42,729 nt of DNA from positions 1 to 42,729 of the forward strand of contig NZ_BBXG01000033.1 in the NCBI RefSeq assembly GCF_001570605.1. Direction: 5' to 3'. The stretch is from Herbidospora cretacea (lineage in GTDB: Bacteria; Actinomycetota; Actinomycetes; Streptosporangiales; Streptosporangiaceae). A model generated the notes under the pieces. It saw only the letters and a program-made list of their open reading frames with translations. It made no database searches and had not been told where the DNA came from. Both the position numbers and the translations under genes were made by a program. Positions 17,645 through 24,820 of the stretch are shown piece by piece. Each line of letters starts with the position of its first letter. The stretch's first letter is position 1.

Positions 17645-18139
17645 GTGACCAGGGTGACCCAGCGCAGGGGCCAGTTGCCGACGCGGGAGGAGCTGCGGAT
17701 CTGGCGCGACTTCATCGAGACCACCGACGCGCTGCGGGCCGAGCTCGCCGCCCGCCTGCACAGCGACTCGGCCCTGTCGACGGGCGACTACGCCGTCCTG
17801 CTCGCCCTGACCGAGGCCGAAAGCGGCCGGTTGCGCTCCTCCGAGCTGGCCGCGACGATCGGCTGGGAGCGCAGCCGCCTGTCCCACCATCTGGGGCGCA
17901 TGGACCGGCGCGGCCTGGTGCGGCGGGAGAACTGCACGACCGACAACCGGGGTGCGGAGGTCGTCCTCACCGAGGCGGGCGCCGCCGCCTTCGGCCGGGC
18001 CACCGTCCCGCACCTGCGCGCGATCCGCGAGCTGTTCGTCGACGCGCTGACCCCCGAGCAGGTCGCCGCCGCGGGCGACCTGGCCGCGACCCTGCGGGCC
18101 CGGCTGGACGCGGCCCCCGGCCCGTCGAAGGCGTCGTAG
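17645..18139 (+). CDS. MarR-family transcriptional regulator
   Basis: 164 residues. The winged helix is clear: LSTGDYAVLLALTEAESGRLRSSELAATIGWERSRLSHHLGRMDRRGLVRREN followed by the wing and LTEAGAAAFGRA. GTG 17645 was chosen because GGGAGGAG lies at the right distance, while upstream ATGs fall in or before the operator. The gene is divergent from the LLM/F420 operon and shares a palindromic operator with it, the standard layout for a repressor released by a small ligand. A hairpin terminator follows at 18144-18169. Confidence 0.9.
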   Translation: MTRVTQRRGQLPTREELRIWRDFIETTDALRAELAARLHSDSALSTGDYAVLLALTEAESGRLRSSELAATIGWERSRLSHHLGRMDRRGLVRRENCTTDNRGAEVVLTEAGAAAFGRATVPHLRAIRELFVDALTPEQVAAAGDLAATLRARLDAAPGPSKAS

Positions 18140-18143
18140 AAGG

Positions 18144-18169
18144 CGGAATCCTCCCCAAGGAGGATTCCG
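18144..18169 (+). terminator. Hairpin terminator after the MarR gene
   Basis: CGGAATCCTCC and GGAGGATTCCG form an 11-bp perfect stem with a CCAA loop, four bases after the stop codon. There is no T tract, which is common for actinomycete terminators. Confidence 0.75.
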
Positions 18170-18227
18170 AACAGACGTACGAAATCCATATAGTTGCCCC
18201 ATACAGGGGCGATTCACACGGGGGCGT

Positions 18228-20195
18228 GTGGTGGACTTCGAGATCCTGGGGCCGGTGCGTGCCCTGAAATCGGGGCGGCCGGTGAGGCTTCCGCCCAAAG
18301 CGCGGGCGGTGCTGGGGGCGCTGCTGCTGCATCCGGGCGCGGTCGTGTCCAAGGACCGGCTCCTGCGGTGCGTCTGGGACGAGCCGCCCGCCTCGGCGAT
18401 GGCCAATCTGCAGAACTACGTCTCGCTGCTGCGCAAGGAGGACATCGCGGTCGAGACGCACGAGCGCGGCTACCGGCTGCCGCTGGACGCCGGCCGCCTG
18501 GATCTGCTGGCCTTCGACGACGCGATCCGCCGGGCCCGCAGGAGCAGCGACGACGACCCGGCCGAGGCCATCGAGCTGTTCGGGCGGGCGCTGGGCCTGT
18601 GGCGGGGGCGGCCGGCCGAGGACGTGCCGCTGGGGGTGGCGGTAGCGCCGCGCGTCAGCGAGCTGGAGGAGCAGGCGGCCGCCGCCCGGCTCGACTGGAT
18701 CGACCTGCGATTACGCGCCGGTCACCACAACGACCTGGTCGGCGAGATCAAGGCGCTCGTGGCGGCCGCGCCGCTGAGCGAACGGCTGTGGGTGCGGCTC
18801 ATGCGGGCCCTCGACGGCGCGGGCCGCCGGGCCGAGGCCCTGGAGACCTACCGGCGGGCCCGCTCGGCGCTGGTCGGCGAGCTCGGCGTCGAGCCCGGCC
18901 CGGAGCTGCGCGAGCTGCACGCCGCGCTCCTGGACGGTACGCCCGAGGTGACGCCGCGCCGGGGGCCGTGCCTGCTGCCGCCCGACATCGCCGGGTTCGT
19001 CGGCCGGCGCGGGGAGGCCCGCCGCGTCGCCGAGGCGCTGCGCACCACCGGGGGCGCGCCGCCGATCGTGGTCGTGTCGGGGCCGCCCGGGGTCGGCAAG
19101 AGCACGCTGGCCGTGCACGTCTCCCACGAGCTGCGGGCGCGCTTCCCCGACGGCCAGCTGTTCGCCCGGCTCGACGGGGCCTCGGCCGCGCCGCGCGAAC
19201 CGGCGGCGCTGCTGGCGGAGCTGCTGCGCGCCCTCGGGGTGGACGGCGCGGCGCTGCCGCCGGCCGCCGAGGAGCGGGCCGCGCTGTACCGGGCGCTGCT
19301 GGCCGACCGGGCGGTGCTGGTGGTGTTGGACGACGCGGGCACCGAGACCCAGGTGCAGGCCCTGCTGCCCGGGACCGCGGACTCGGCGGTCGTGGTGACC
19401 TCGCAGGGGCCGCTGCCGCTGCTGGCGGGCGCGACCGCGGTCCCGCTGGACGTGCTGCCGCCCGCCGACGCGCACGCCCTGTTCGCCCAGGCCGCCGGGC
19501 CTGCCCGGGTGGCGGGCGACACGGCGGCGGCCGAGACGATCGTGCGGGCCTGCGGCCGGTTGCCGCTGGCGCTGCGCATCGCGGGGGCCCGGCTGGCGAC
19601 CCGCCCGGCGTGGCCGCCGGCGGAGCTGGCTCGGCGGCTGACCGAGGCGCGCCTCGACGAGCTGCGCTGGGGGCGGCTGTCCATCCGCAGCCCCTTCTCG
19701 ACGAGTTACGCCGCCCTGTCGCAGGAGGCGCGGCGGGCGTTCACCGCGTTCGGGCACCTGGGGGTGGACGGCCTGGCGTCGTGGTCGGTGGCGGCGCTGC
19801 TGGGCGAGCCGGAACGCGCGGCCGACTCCGCCCTGGAGGAGCTGGCCGCCGCCGGCCTGGTCACCGCCGGTGAACGGGACGCGGCCGGGCAGATCCGCCA
19901 TCGCATGCACAGCCTGCTGCTGCTCTACGCGGCGGAGGTGGCGTCGTCGTCGCGGGAGGCGCTGCGCCGCCTGCTGCGGACGGCGACCGCCCGGATCGCC
20001 GGCGCCGACCGGGCGTGGATCCTGGCCGAACGCGAGCTCCTGACCGCCGCCGTCACCGCCGCCGCCGAACGGGGCCTGACGGCCGAGGCCGCCGATCTGT
20101 CCGCCTCGTGCGCGCGAGGCACGCCCTGGGCCAGATCCAATTGCGTCAGGGCGATGCCGAAATGGCGCTGCGGCGCCGCACCGTCCGGCGGATAG
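18228..20195 (+). CDS. AfsR/SARP-type regulator (BTAD plus NB-ARC), truncated C-terminus
   Basis: 655 residues. The N-terminus is an OmpR-like winged helix (VDFEILGPVRAL through YVSLLRKEDIAVETHERGYRL, ~1-90). The BTAD helical domain ends in ALETYRRARSALVGELGVEPGPELRELHAALL (~205-240). An NB-ARC domain follows with Walker A VVSGPPGVGKSTLAVHV and Walker B VLVVLDDAG. SARP proteins activate antibiotic clusters; AfsR-like members integrate signals through ATP binding. Relatives continue with a long TPR domain. Here the frame ends in an unrelated tail (CARGTPWARSN), while a TPR-like HALGQIQLRQGDAEMAL survives in another frame at about 20117-20172. The sensor end therefore looks deleted. Start is GTG 18228 or 18231. 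Confidence 0.8.
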   Translation: MVDFEILGPVRALKSGRPVRLPPKARAVLGALLLHPGAVVSKDRLLRCVWDEPPASAMANLQNYVSLLRKEDIAVETHERGYRLPLDAGRLDLLAFDDAIRRARRSSDDDPAEAIELFGRALGLWRGRPAEDVPLGVAVAPRVSELEEQAAAARLDWIDLRLRAGHHNDLVGEIKALVAAAPLSERLWVRLMRALDGAGRRAEALETYRRARSALVGELGVEPGPELRELHAALLDGTPEVTPRRGPCLLPPDIAGFVGRRGEARRVAEALRTTGGAPPIVVVSGPPGVGKSTLAVHVSHELRARFPDGQLFARLDGASAAPREPAALLAELLRALGVDGAALPPAAEERAALYRALLADRAVLVVLDDAGTETQVQALLPGTADSAVVVTSQGPLPLLAGATAVPLDVLPPADAHALFAQAAGPARVAGDTAAAETIVRACGRLPLALRIAGARLATRPAWPPAELARRLTEARLDELRWGRLSIRSPFSTSYAALSQEARRAFTAFGHLGVDGLASWSVAALLGEPERAADSALEELAAAGLVTAGERDAAGQIRHRMHSLLLLYAAEVASSSREALRRLLRTATARIAGADRAWILAERELLTAAVTAAAERGLTAEAADLSASCARGTPWARSNCVRAMPKWRCGAAPSGG

Positions 20196-20213
20196 GGGCC
20201 GGGAAAGAGCGGT

Positions 20214-20246
20214 GGCCCCCGGGAAATGCCCTGTATCCCGGGGGCC
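20214..20246. terminator. Strong bidirectional hairpin terminator
   Basis: GGCCCCCGGG and CCCGGGGGCC form a perfect 10-bp stem with a 13-base loop. It lies between the end of the SARP gene (plus strand) and the end of the tRNA-like RNA array (minus strand), so it can terminate both. Confidence 0.75.
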
Positions 20247-20282
20247 GAAGGGCCGCCATATCGCGGCACCGGCGGCGTTTAA

Positions 20283-20387
20283 GGCCACAGATCACGATCA
20301 TGTCGCCTGCTCTTCCGTTGAGCCACGGGCGCATGAGAGCACCCGGCGGGATTCGAACCCGCAACCTGACGACCTTCGTCCGTGGCC
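20283..20387 (-). ncRNA. Permuted tRNA-like RNA, unit 2 (YrlA-type Y RNA candidate)
   Basis: Read on the minus strand, tRNA parts occur in rotated order. TCGTC (20372-20368, anticodon-stem 3' strand) is followed by the AGGTT variable loop and the T-arm GCGGG-TTCGAAT-CCCGC (20362-20346). Acceptor 3' strand CGGGTGC (20345-20339), a TCTCAT loop and acceptor 5' strand GCGCCCG (20332-20326) come next. T8 G9 and the D-arm GCTC-AACGGAA-GAGC lead to A26 and GGCGA (20307-20303). The acceptor strands pair over 7 bp (one G-U) and GGCGA pairs with TCGTC. Outside these, GGCCAC (20387-20382) pairs with GTGGCC (20288-20283), closing the RNA at about 105 nt. The internal loop strand GGACGAAGG recalls the GGUCCGAAGG of Y RNAs. 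The linker replaces the CCA end, so it is a tRNA mimic or a permuted tRNA precursor. Confidence 0.75.
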
Positions 20388-20422
20388 GGTCGATCCGGTG
20401 ACCGGCGGCGATGCTGAGTCTG

Positions 20423-20552
20423 GAGCGAGAGCCTGAGTTTGAGCGGCTGCCTCTACCGGTTGGGCCACCCCCGCGTGGGGTGCGGGGGGCAGGATTCGAA
20501 CCTGCGCTGTCACCGTGGTTCAGTCTGACTGCTTCAATTTCAGCTTGCGCTC
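20423..20552 (-). ncRNA. Permuted tRNA-like RNA, unit 1
   Basis: Same rotated order as unit 2. T-arm GCAGG-TTCGAAT-CCTGC (20505-20489) is followed by acceptor 3' strand CCCCCGC (20488-20482), an ACCCCAC loop and acceptor 5' strand GCGGGGG (20474-20468). T8 G9, the D-arm GCC-CAACCGGTAGA-GGC, A26 and GCCG (20447-20444) complete it. The acceptor pairs perfectly over 7 bp. GCCG can pair with CGGT (20515-20512, one G-U), and the loop then begins CTCAAA, an anticodon-like CAA with U33 and A37. The flanks GAGCG-CA-AGC-TGA (20552-20540) and TCA-G-GCT-CT-CGCTC (20436-20423) can pair. An alternative 10-bp pairing exists between 20566-20557 and the acceptor loop. The anticodon-side stem is weaker than in unit 2. 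Confidence 0.65.
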
Positions 20553-20591
20553 ATCACGCACCCCACCCTCTCGGGCAGGGGTCCTTGGGGG

Positions 20592-21329
20592 CTACCCCAG
20601 CAGGTAGCCGAACACCGCCTCGCCGATCTTCCTCTCGGTGATCTCGGTGCCGTTGGCCTCCTCGCGGGCGAACTTCACCGCCTCCTGGAGCTTGGTCAGG
20701 CGGCCGAGCAGCTCGTTGACGCGGCGCTGCGGCAGCGCGCCGGAGAAGGCGACGCGGGTCCAGTAGCCGACCACGACGTCCTCGTTGAAGACCTGGACCT
20801 GAGCCGGGTGCTTGTCGGTGGCCTCGGCCAGCACGTGGTTGCGCGGCACCTTCTTGGTCCGGGTCGTCTTGACCGGCTCGGTCCGCCAGGTGTCGGTGTT
20901 GGCGTCGAGCGCCCAGGTCTCCGACGGGTCGAGCGTGGGCAGCTTGGCGATCAGGGTGTGCAGGTCGGTGAGCTGCTTCTCGAGGAACAGCAGGTAGGTC
21001 ACCGGCACGTCGCGCAGCAGCGGGTTGCCGTCGACGACGACGTCGGCCCTGGCCGAGCAGTTGGCGACGTCCTTGGTGGCGGTCACGTCGAACAGCCGGG
21101 TGAGGGTGACCGCGACGTCCCGCAGCACCTGCTCGGCCTGCACCTGCACGCGGGTCGACTCCGGGGGCAGCGCTTCGCCCTCGTCGTCGATCGGCTGGTA
21201 GGTGCGGGAGATGCCGGACAGCAGCGGCGCCTTCTGGATCAGGTGGTAGGCGTCCGTCACCTTGCGCTGGACGTCGGATTTGACGCCCTTCTCCACGGCG
21301 AGGATCTGGTTGAGCTTGGTCACGATCAT
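20592..21329 (-). CDS. Conserved actinobacterial protein of unknown function beside the tRNA-like RNAs
   Basis: 245 residues, soluble, no signal peptide. I recognise the sequence type (MIVTKLNQILAVEKGVKSD, LLSGISRTYQPIDDEGE, LRDVAVTLTRLFDVTATKDVANCSARADVVVDG, VPVTYLLFLEKQLTDLHTLIAKLP) as a widely conserved actinomycete family; I think it is DUF7873, but its function is not known to me. The length and order of motifs look complete. ATG 21329 gives the usual family start, though no ribosome site precedes it; GTG 21374 is the alternative. Its stop lies about 40 bases before the first permuted tRNA-like RNA on the same strand, so one transcript could hold all three. A link to RNA repair or RNA binding is a guess from this position. 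Confidence 0.7.
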   Translation of the reverse strand: MIVTKLNQILAVEKGVKSDVQRKVTDAYHLIQKAPLLSGISRTYQPIDDEGEALPPESTRVQVQAEQVLRDVAVTLTRLFDVTATKDVANCSARADVVVDGNPLLRDVPVTYLLFLEKQLTDLHTLIAKLPTLDPSETWALDANTDTWRTEPVKTTRTKKVPRNHVLAEATDKHPAQVQVFNEDVVVGYWTRVAFSGALPQRRVNELLGRLTKLQEAVKFAREEANGTEITERKIGEAVFGYLLG

Positions 21330-21391
21330 GACGGTAGCGGGAGGAGCGCCGGTCTTCACCTGAATTGTCGGCACTGGCCCGCGCCGACCGG

Positions 21392-22216
21392 TCAGGCGTC
21401 GAGGAACGCGCCGATGGTGTCGGTCTGCCCGGTGATCAGGTGGCCGACGCCCGGCAGGAGCCGGACGTCGGCCTTAGGCACGTTGGCGCGCACCCGCCGC
21501 GCCGTCTGCGGACCGTTGATGAGCGCGTCGCGGTCGCCCGCGATGACCAGCATCGGCATCGTCAGGCTCGACAGGTCCGCGTCGGTGTAGATCGGCAGGG
21601 AGTCGCGGCGGGGCCTGGTGTCGCGGTTGATCCGGTCGTGGAACTCCCCGAACCAGCCGGTGCCGCTCAGGTCGCCGCCGAGGATGAGCCGCTGCGACCG
21701 CCGGCGCTGCCCGACGGCCAGCAGGAGCAGCGCGACCAGCAGGATGCCGTGGCGGACCTTGCCGATGCCGCCGGGGCAGATCAGCGCCAGCCGCTCGACG
21801 CGCGAGGGGTGGCGGACGGCGAACCCGGTGGAGATCCAGCCGCCCAGCGAGAGCCCGACGACGGCGGCCGACTCGTGGCCGAGGGCGGTCATGACCTCGG
21901 CCAGCCAGCCCGGGTAGTCGGCCCGGGGCGGGCGGACCTGGGCCGACAGGCCGGGCTCGCCGGGGATGTCGACGGCGTAGACGCGGTGGCGCCGCGACCA
22001 GGCGGCGATGTCGCCGAACCAGGTCAGGGAGTTGGCCATCGCGCCGTGGACCAGGATCACCGGTGGCGCGCCGGGCGGCCCGGAGGCCTGGACGAAGGTG
22101 TCGCCGAGCGAGGTCGGGACCGTCAGCCGCTCGGCCGGGACGGGCCAGGTGTCCAGCAGTTCGCGGTAGCGGTCCAGGAGCGCGCGCCCGGCGTCGGGGG
22201 AGGTGAAGATTTCCAT
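21392..22216 (-). CDS. Alpha/beta hydrolase
   Basis: 274 residues with PPVILVHGAMANSLTWFGDIAAWS (oxyanion HG motif, ~52-75), the nucleophile elbow VVGLSLGGWIS (Ser ~124), the acid in MLVIAGDRDALINGP and the His in LLPGVGHLITGQ. It is cytoplasmic with no signal peptide. The natural ester or amide substrate is unknown. It is read in the same direction as the MarR gene behind it, with an inverted repeat (22227-22243) in the 32-base gap, so the regulator may control it. Confidence 0.85.
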   Translation of the reverse strand: MEIFTSPDAGRALLDRYRELLDTWPVPAERLTVPTSLGDTFVQASGPPGAPPVILVHGAMANSLTWFGDIAAWSRRHRVYAVDIPGEPGLSAQVRPPRADYPGWLAEVMTALGHESAAVVGLSLGGWISTGFAVRHPSRVERLALICPGGIGKVRHGILLVALLLLAVGQRRRSQRLILGGDLSGTGWFGEFHDRINRDTRPRRDSLPIYTDADLSSLTMPMLVIAGDRDALINGPQTARRVRANVPKADVRLLPGVGHLITGQTDTIGAFLDA

Positions 22217-22226
22217 GAAAATACCT

Positions 22227-22243
22227 TATCACTCCTTGTGATA
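22227..22243. promoter_or_regulatory. Inverted repeat between marR-like gene and hydrolase gene
   Basis: TATCAC-TCCTT-GTGATA is a perfect 6+6 inverted repeat lying directly upstream of the hydrolase start. It has the size of a MarR half-site pair; binding is inferred. Confidence 0.55.
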
Positions 22244-22248
22244 GGGAG

Positions 22249-22686
22249 TCATAGGGAATCTTTCGCCGTCGCCGCGGCGTCGGTGACCTGAGTGAGGAAA
22301 TCCAGGATCAGCGCGCGTTCCTCGGGGGAGTAGCGGTCGAGGATGCCGTCGAGGGCGCGGGTCATGCCGGCGTACAGGGAGACGATCTCGGGGACGCGGT
22401 CGCCGAGCGGGCGGATGAGCACCGCGCGCCGGTCGCCCGGATCGCGCTCGCGCGCGATCCAGCCGCCCTTCTCCAGCCGGTCGAGGACGCCGGTCATCGT
22501 CGCCGGGTGGAGCCCGGTCAGCCTGGCCAGCGCCGAGGGGGCCATCGGGCCGTGCTGGGAGATCAGGTAGAGGCAGTCACGGTCGACCGGGCGCAGGTCG
22601 AGCCGGCCACCCACCTCCTGGTTGAGCAGCGACACCTGGGCGGTCAGCGCGCGCAGCGCATCCTGGATAGAAGATATGGAAACCAT
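22249..22686 (-). CDS. MarR-family transcriptional regulator
   Basis: 145 residues with CLYLISQHGPMAPSALARLTGLHPATMTGVLDRLEKGGWIARERDPGDRRAVLIRPLG, the MarR winged helix with its DxRxxx wing. ATG 22686 lacks a ribosome site and overlaps a palindrome (22674-22688), so the message may be leaderless and autoregulated. It is divergent from the NAD-binding protein gene 40 bases away and lies upstream of the hydrolase gene, so both are candidate targets. Confidence 0.9.
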   Translation of the reverse strand: MVSISSIQDALRALTAQVSLLNQEVGGRLDLRPVDRDCLYLISQHGPMAPSALARLTGLHPATMTGVLDRLEKGGWIARERDPGDRRAVLIRPLGDRVPEIVSLYAGMTRALDGILDRYSPEERALILDFLTQVTDAAATAKDSL

Positions 22687-22688
22687 AT
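22674..22688. promoter_or_regulatory. Palindrome overlapping the MarR start codon
   Basis: ATATGG-AAA-CCATAT is a 15-bp inverted repeat that covers the ATG of the regulator and lies in the 40-bp divergent region, a typical autoregulatory position. Confidence 0.6.
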
Positions 22689-22726
22689 AATACGACTCTC
22701 ATACTTTTCGCATCTCGGAGGAACCC

Positions 22727-23401
22727 GTGAAGATCACGATATTCGGCGCCACCGGCGGCATCGGCGCCGAATGCCTGCGGCTGGCGCTGGCGGCCGGCCA
22801 CGAGGTGACCGCCGTCGTGCGGGACGCCGGCCGCCTGTCGCTGGAGCCGCACCACGTCATGGTCGCCGACCTGCGGATCGCCCCCGACATGAAGGAGCTG
22901 ACCGTGGCCTGCGAGGGCGCCGACGGGGTGCTGTCGGGGATCGGCCCGCGCTCCCCCAAGCAGGACCGCGGCGTGGTGACCGAGGCGACCCGGGTGATCG
23001 TGGCGGCCATGCACGCCGCCCACGCCCGCCGGATCGTCATCGTCAGCGCCGCCCCCGTCTCCACCGTCCCCACTCCCGGCAATCCCGACGCCCCCCGGCG
23101 TGATCCCGGTGAGGGCGCCTTCACCCGGTATGTGCTGACCCCGATCGTCAAGAGGGCGCTGTCCTCGGTGTACGCCGACCTGGCGGCCGCCGAGGACGTG
23201 CTGCGCGAGAGCGGCCTGGACTGGACGGCGGTCCGCCCGCCCCGCCTGACCGACAAGCCCGGCACGGGCCGCTACCGCACCGCGCCCGAGCGGAACCTGA
23301 CCCGCGGCCACACGATCCCGCGCGCCGACGTGGCGGCGGCCATGCTCGCTATGGTGAACCAGCCCTCCACCATCGGACATGCCATCGGCGTGGCAACCTG
23401 A
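22727..23401 (+). CDS. NAD(P)-binding atypical SDR protein
   Basis: 224 residues. MKITIFGATGGIGAECLRLALAAGHEVTAVVRD is the glycine-rich NAD(P) site of NmrA/BVR-B-like proteins. AHARRIVIVSAAPVSTVP and SGLDWTAVRPPRLTDKPGTGRYR are the typical strand and substrate-side segments. There is no YxxxK catalytic pair, as is usual for this atypical group, which includes redox sensors and quinone or flavin reductases. The GTG start has GGAGG at good spacing. Divergent arrangement with a MarR gene suggests control by it, as in redox-responsive pairs. Confidence 0.8.
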   Translation: MKITIFGATGGIGAECLRLALAAGHEVTAVVRDAGRLSLEPHHVMVADLRIAPDMKELTVACEGADGVLSGIGPRSPKQDRGVVTEATRVIVAAMHAAHARRIVIVSAAPVSTVPTPGNPDAPRRDPGEGAFTRYVLTPIVKRALSSVYADLAAAEDVLRESGLDWTAVRPPRLTDKPGTGRYRTAPERNLTRGHTIPRADVAAAMLAMVNQPSTIGHAIGVAT

Positions 23402-23449
23402 CGCCCGTTTTGGGTAAGGGAGGATGTCCGGAGGAGCACGGGAGGTCGG

Positions 23450-24820
23450 GTGGGCCGGGATCGGGAAGAGGAGGCGCGGCTGCGCGGGGTCTCCGCCCGG
23501 GCCGAGGCCGCCCTGTCACGCGCGGAGCTGCTGCTGCGGGCCGCCGACGACCTGGCCGACACCACCAGCGTCGTCGACATCCGCCGCCGCGTCCGCGACC
23601 TGATGGTCAGCGACCTGAAGCCCGCCTACGTCGGCCTGGTGCTGGCCGAGGCCGGCGGGCTGCGCCGGATCGTCGACGACGAGATCCCCCACACGGTGGA
23701 GACCTTCGCCCGGCAGCACGACGTCGGCCCCGGCTGGCCCACGTTCGAGGCGTTCCGGCGGCAGCGGCTGATCGAGATCACCGGTGGTGACGTGCTGCGC
23801 GAGGGCTACGGCGACGCGGCGCTGACGGCCTTCAGGGCGCTGGGCCTGGCCTCGGCGGTGTGCGTGCCGCTGCCGGGGGTGAGCGGCCCGGTGGGGGTGC
23901 TGGTGCTGGGCTGGGACCAGCCCCACCCGATCGACCTGCAGGAGCGGGCCGTGCTGGTGGCGGTGGCCGGGTACACCGGCCGCGCGGTCGAGCGCGCCCG
24001 TCTCCTCGCGGAGCGGGTGACCGTGGCCCACCAGTTGCAGCGGGCGATGCTGACCGACCTGCCGGAGGCCCCGGGGCTGGAGCTGGCGGCGCTCTACCGT
24101 CCGGCCGCCACGGCCGACCTGGTCGGCGGCGACTGGTACGACGCCTACCATCTGCAGCCGCCCGGCCGGCCGGGGTGGGCGCTGGCCGTCACCGTGGGCG
24201 ACATCACCGGCCACGACATGGAGGCGGCCACCCTGATGGGCCAGCTGCGCAGCATGCTGCGCCAGGCCGACGCCGACCACCCCGGGCGGGGACCGGCCGT
24301 CTCGGTGACCGCGCTGGAGCACGCCGCGCGGCTCGTGCTCCCGCAGGCCACCGGCAGCCTCGTCCACGGCCACCTGACCCCCGGCCCGCACGGCTGGGAC
24401 CTGACCTGGACCAACGCCGGTCACCCGCCGCCGATCCTGGTCCGCCCCGACGGGGCGGCCGAACAGCTCACCGCCCACGACATGATGTTCTTCCCGGCCC
24501 TGCTGCCGGACGGCCGGCCGGCCCCGCGGACCGAGTCGCGCCTCCGGCTGACCCCCGGCACGCTGCTGGTGATGTTCACCGACGGCCTGATCGAGATCCC
24601 CGGCCCCGACATGGACTCCGCGACCGACCGCCTGGTCGAGGCGGTGACCCGACGGGCCGGGCTGCCGCTGCCGCGGCTGGTCGAGGAGGTCACCGACGAG
24701 ATCGCGGGCCGGGAGGGCAACGTCGACGACATCGTCGTGCTGGCCGTGCGGGTGCCGTCGCCGTCACTCGACCCGGCCGTCGAATCGGCCCTCGACCAGG
24801 ACGGCGATCCCGTCGAGTAG
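23450..24820 (+). CDS. GAF-SpoIIE (PPM-type) serine phosphatase
   Basis: 456 residues. After a helical start, a GAF-like domain spans roughly 25-185 (VSDLKPAYVGLVLAEAGGL, GLASAVCVPLPGVSGPVGVLVLGW). The SpoIIE/PP2C-like phosphatase domain has the linker VAHQLQRAMLTDLPE and the metal ligands in DLVGGDWYDAY, VGDITGHDMEAA, FTDGLIE and NVDDIVVLAVRV. These enzymes dephosphorylate anti-anti-sigma factors or related partner-switch proteins in response to a signal sensed by the GAF domain. No partner STAS or kinase gene is nearby. Its last 57 bases overlap the convergent TetR gene. Confidence 0.9.
   Translation: MGRDREEEARLRGVSARAEAALSRAELLLRAADDLADTTSVVDIRRRVRDLMVSDLKPAYVGLVLAEAGGLRRIVDDEIPHTVETFARQHDVGPGWPTFEAFRRQRLIEITGGDVLREGYGDAALTAFRALGLASAVCVPLPGVSGPVGVLVLGWDQPHPIDLQERAVLVAVAGYTGRAVERARLLAERVTVAHQLQRAMLTDLPEAPGLELAALYRPAATADLVGGDWYDAYHLQPPGRPGWALAVTVGDITGHDMEAATLMGQLRSMLRQADADHPGRGPAVSVTALEHAARLVLPQATGSLVHGHLTPGPHGWDLTWTNAGHPPPILVRPDGAAEQLTAHDMMFFPALLPDGRPAPRTESRLRLTPGTLLVMFTDGLIEIPGPDMDSATDRLVEAVTRRAGLPLPRLVEEVTDEIAGREGNVDDIVVLAVRVPSPSLDPAVESALDQDGDPVE

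Noticed and set aside
20423-20566. A normal linear tRNA starting GGGGTGCG and ending CGCACCCC
   Set aside because: Four unpaired C would separate T-arm and acceptor, and no D-arm or anticodon arm fits. The rotated order explains the D-arm and acceptor pairing better.
20324-20641. Plus-strand reading frames with GGIRTRNLT, RRDSNPQ and AGFEPALSP segments
   Set aside because: These peptides are well-known artefacts of reading tRNA T-arms in antisense (TTCGAA and flanks). They support the tRNA-like RNAs but are not proteins.
23401-23450. A sigma-B-like promoter (GTTT/GGGTA) before the SpoIIE phosphatase
   Set aside because: GGGTAA is present, but the -35 box is not at the required spacing.
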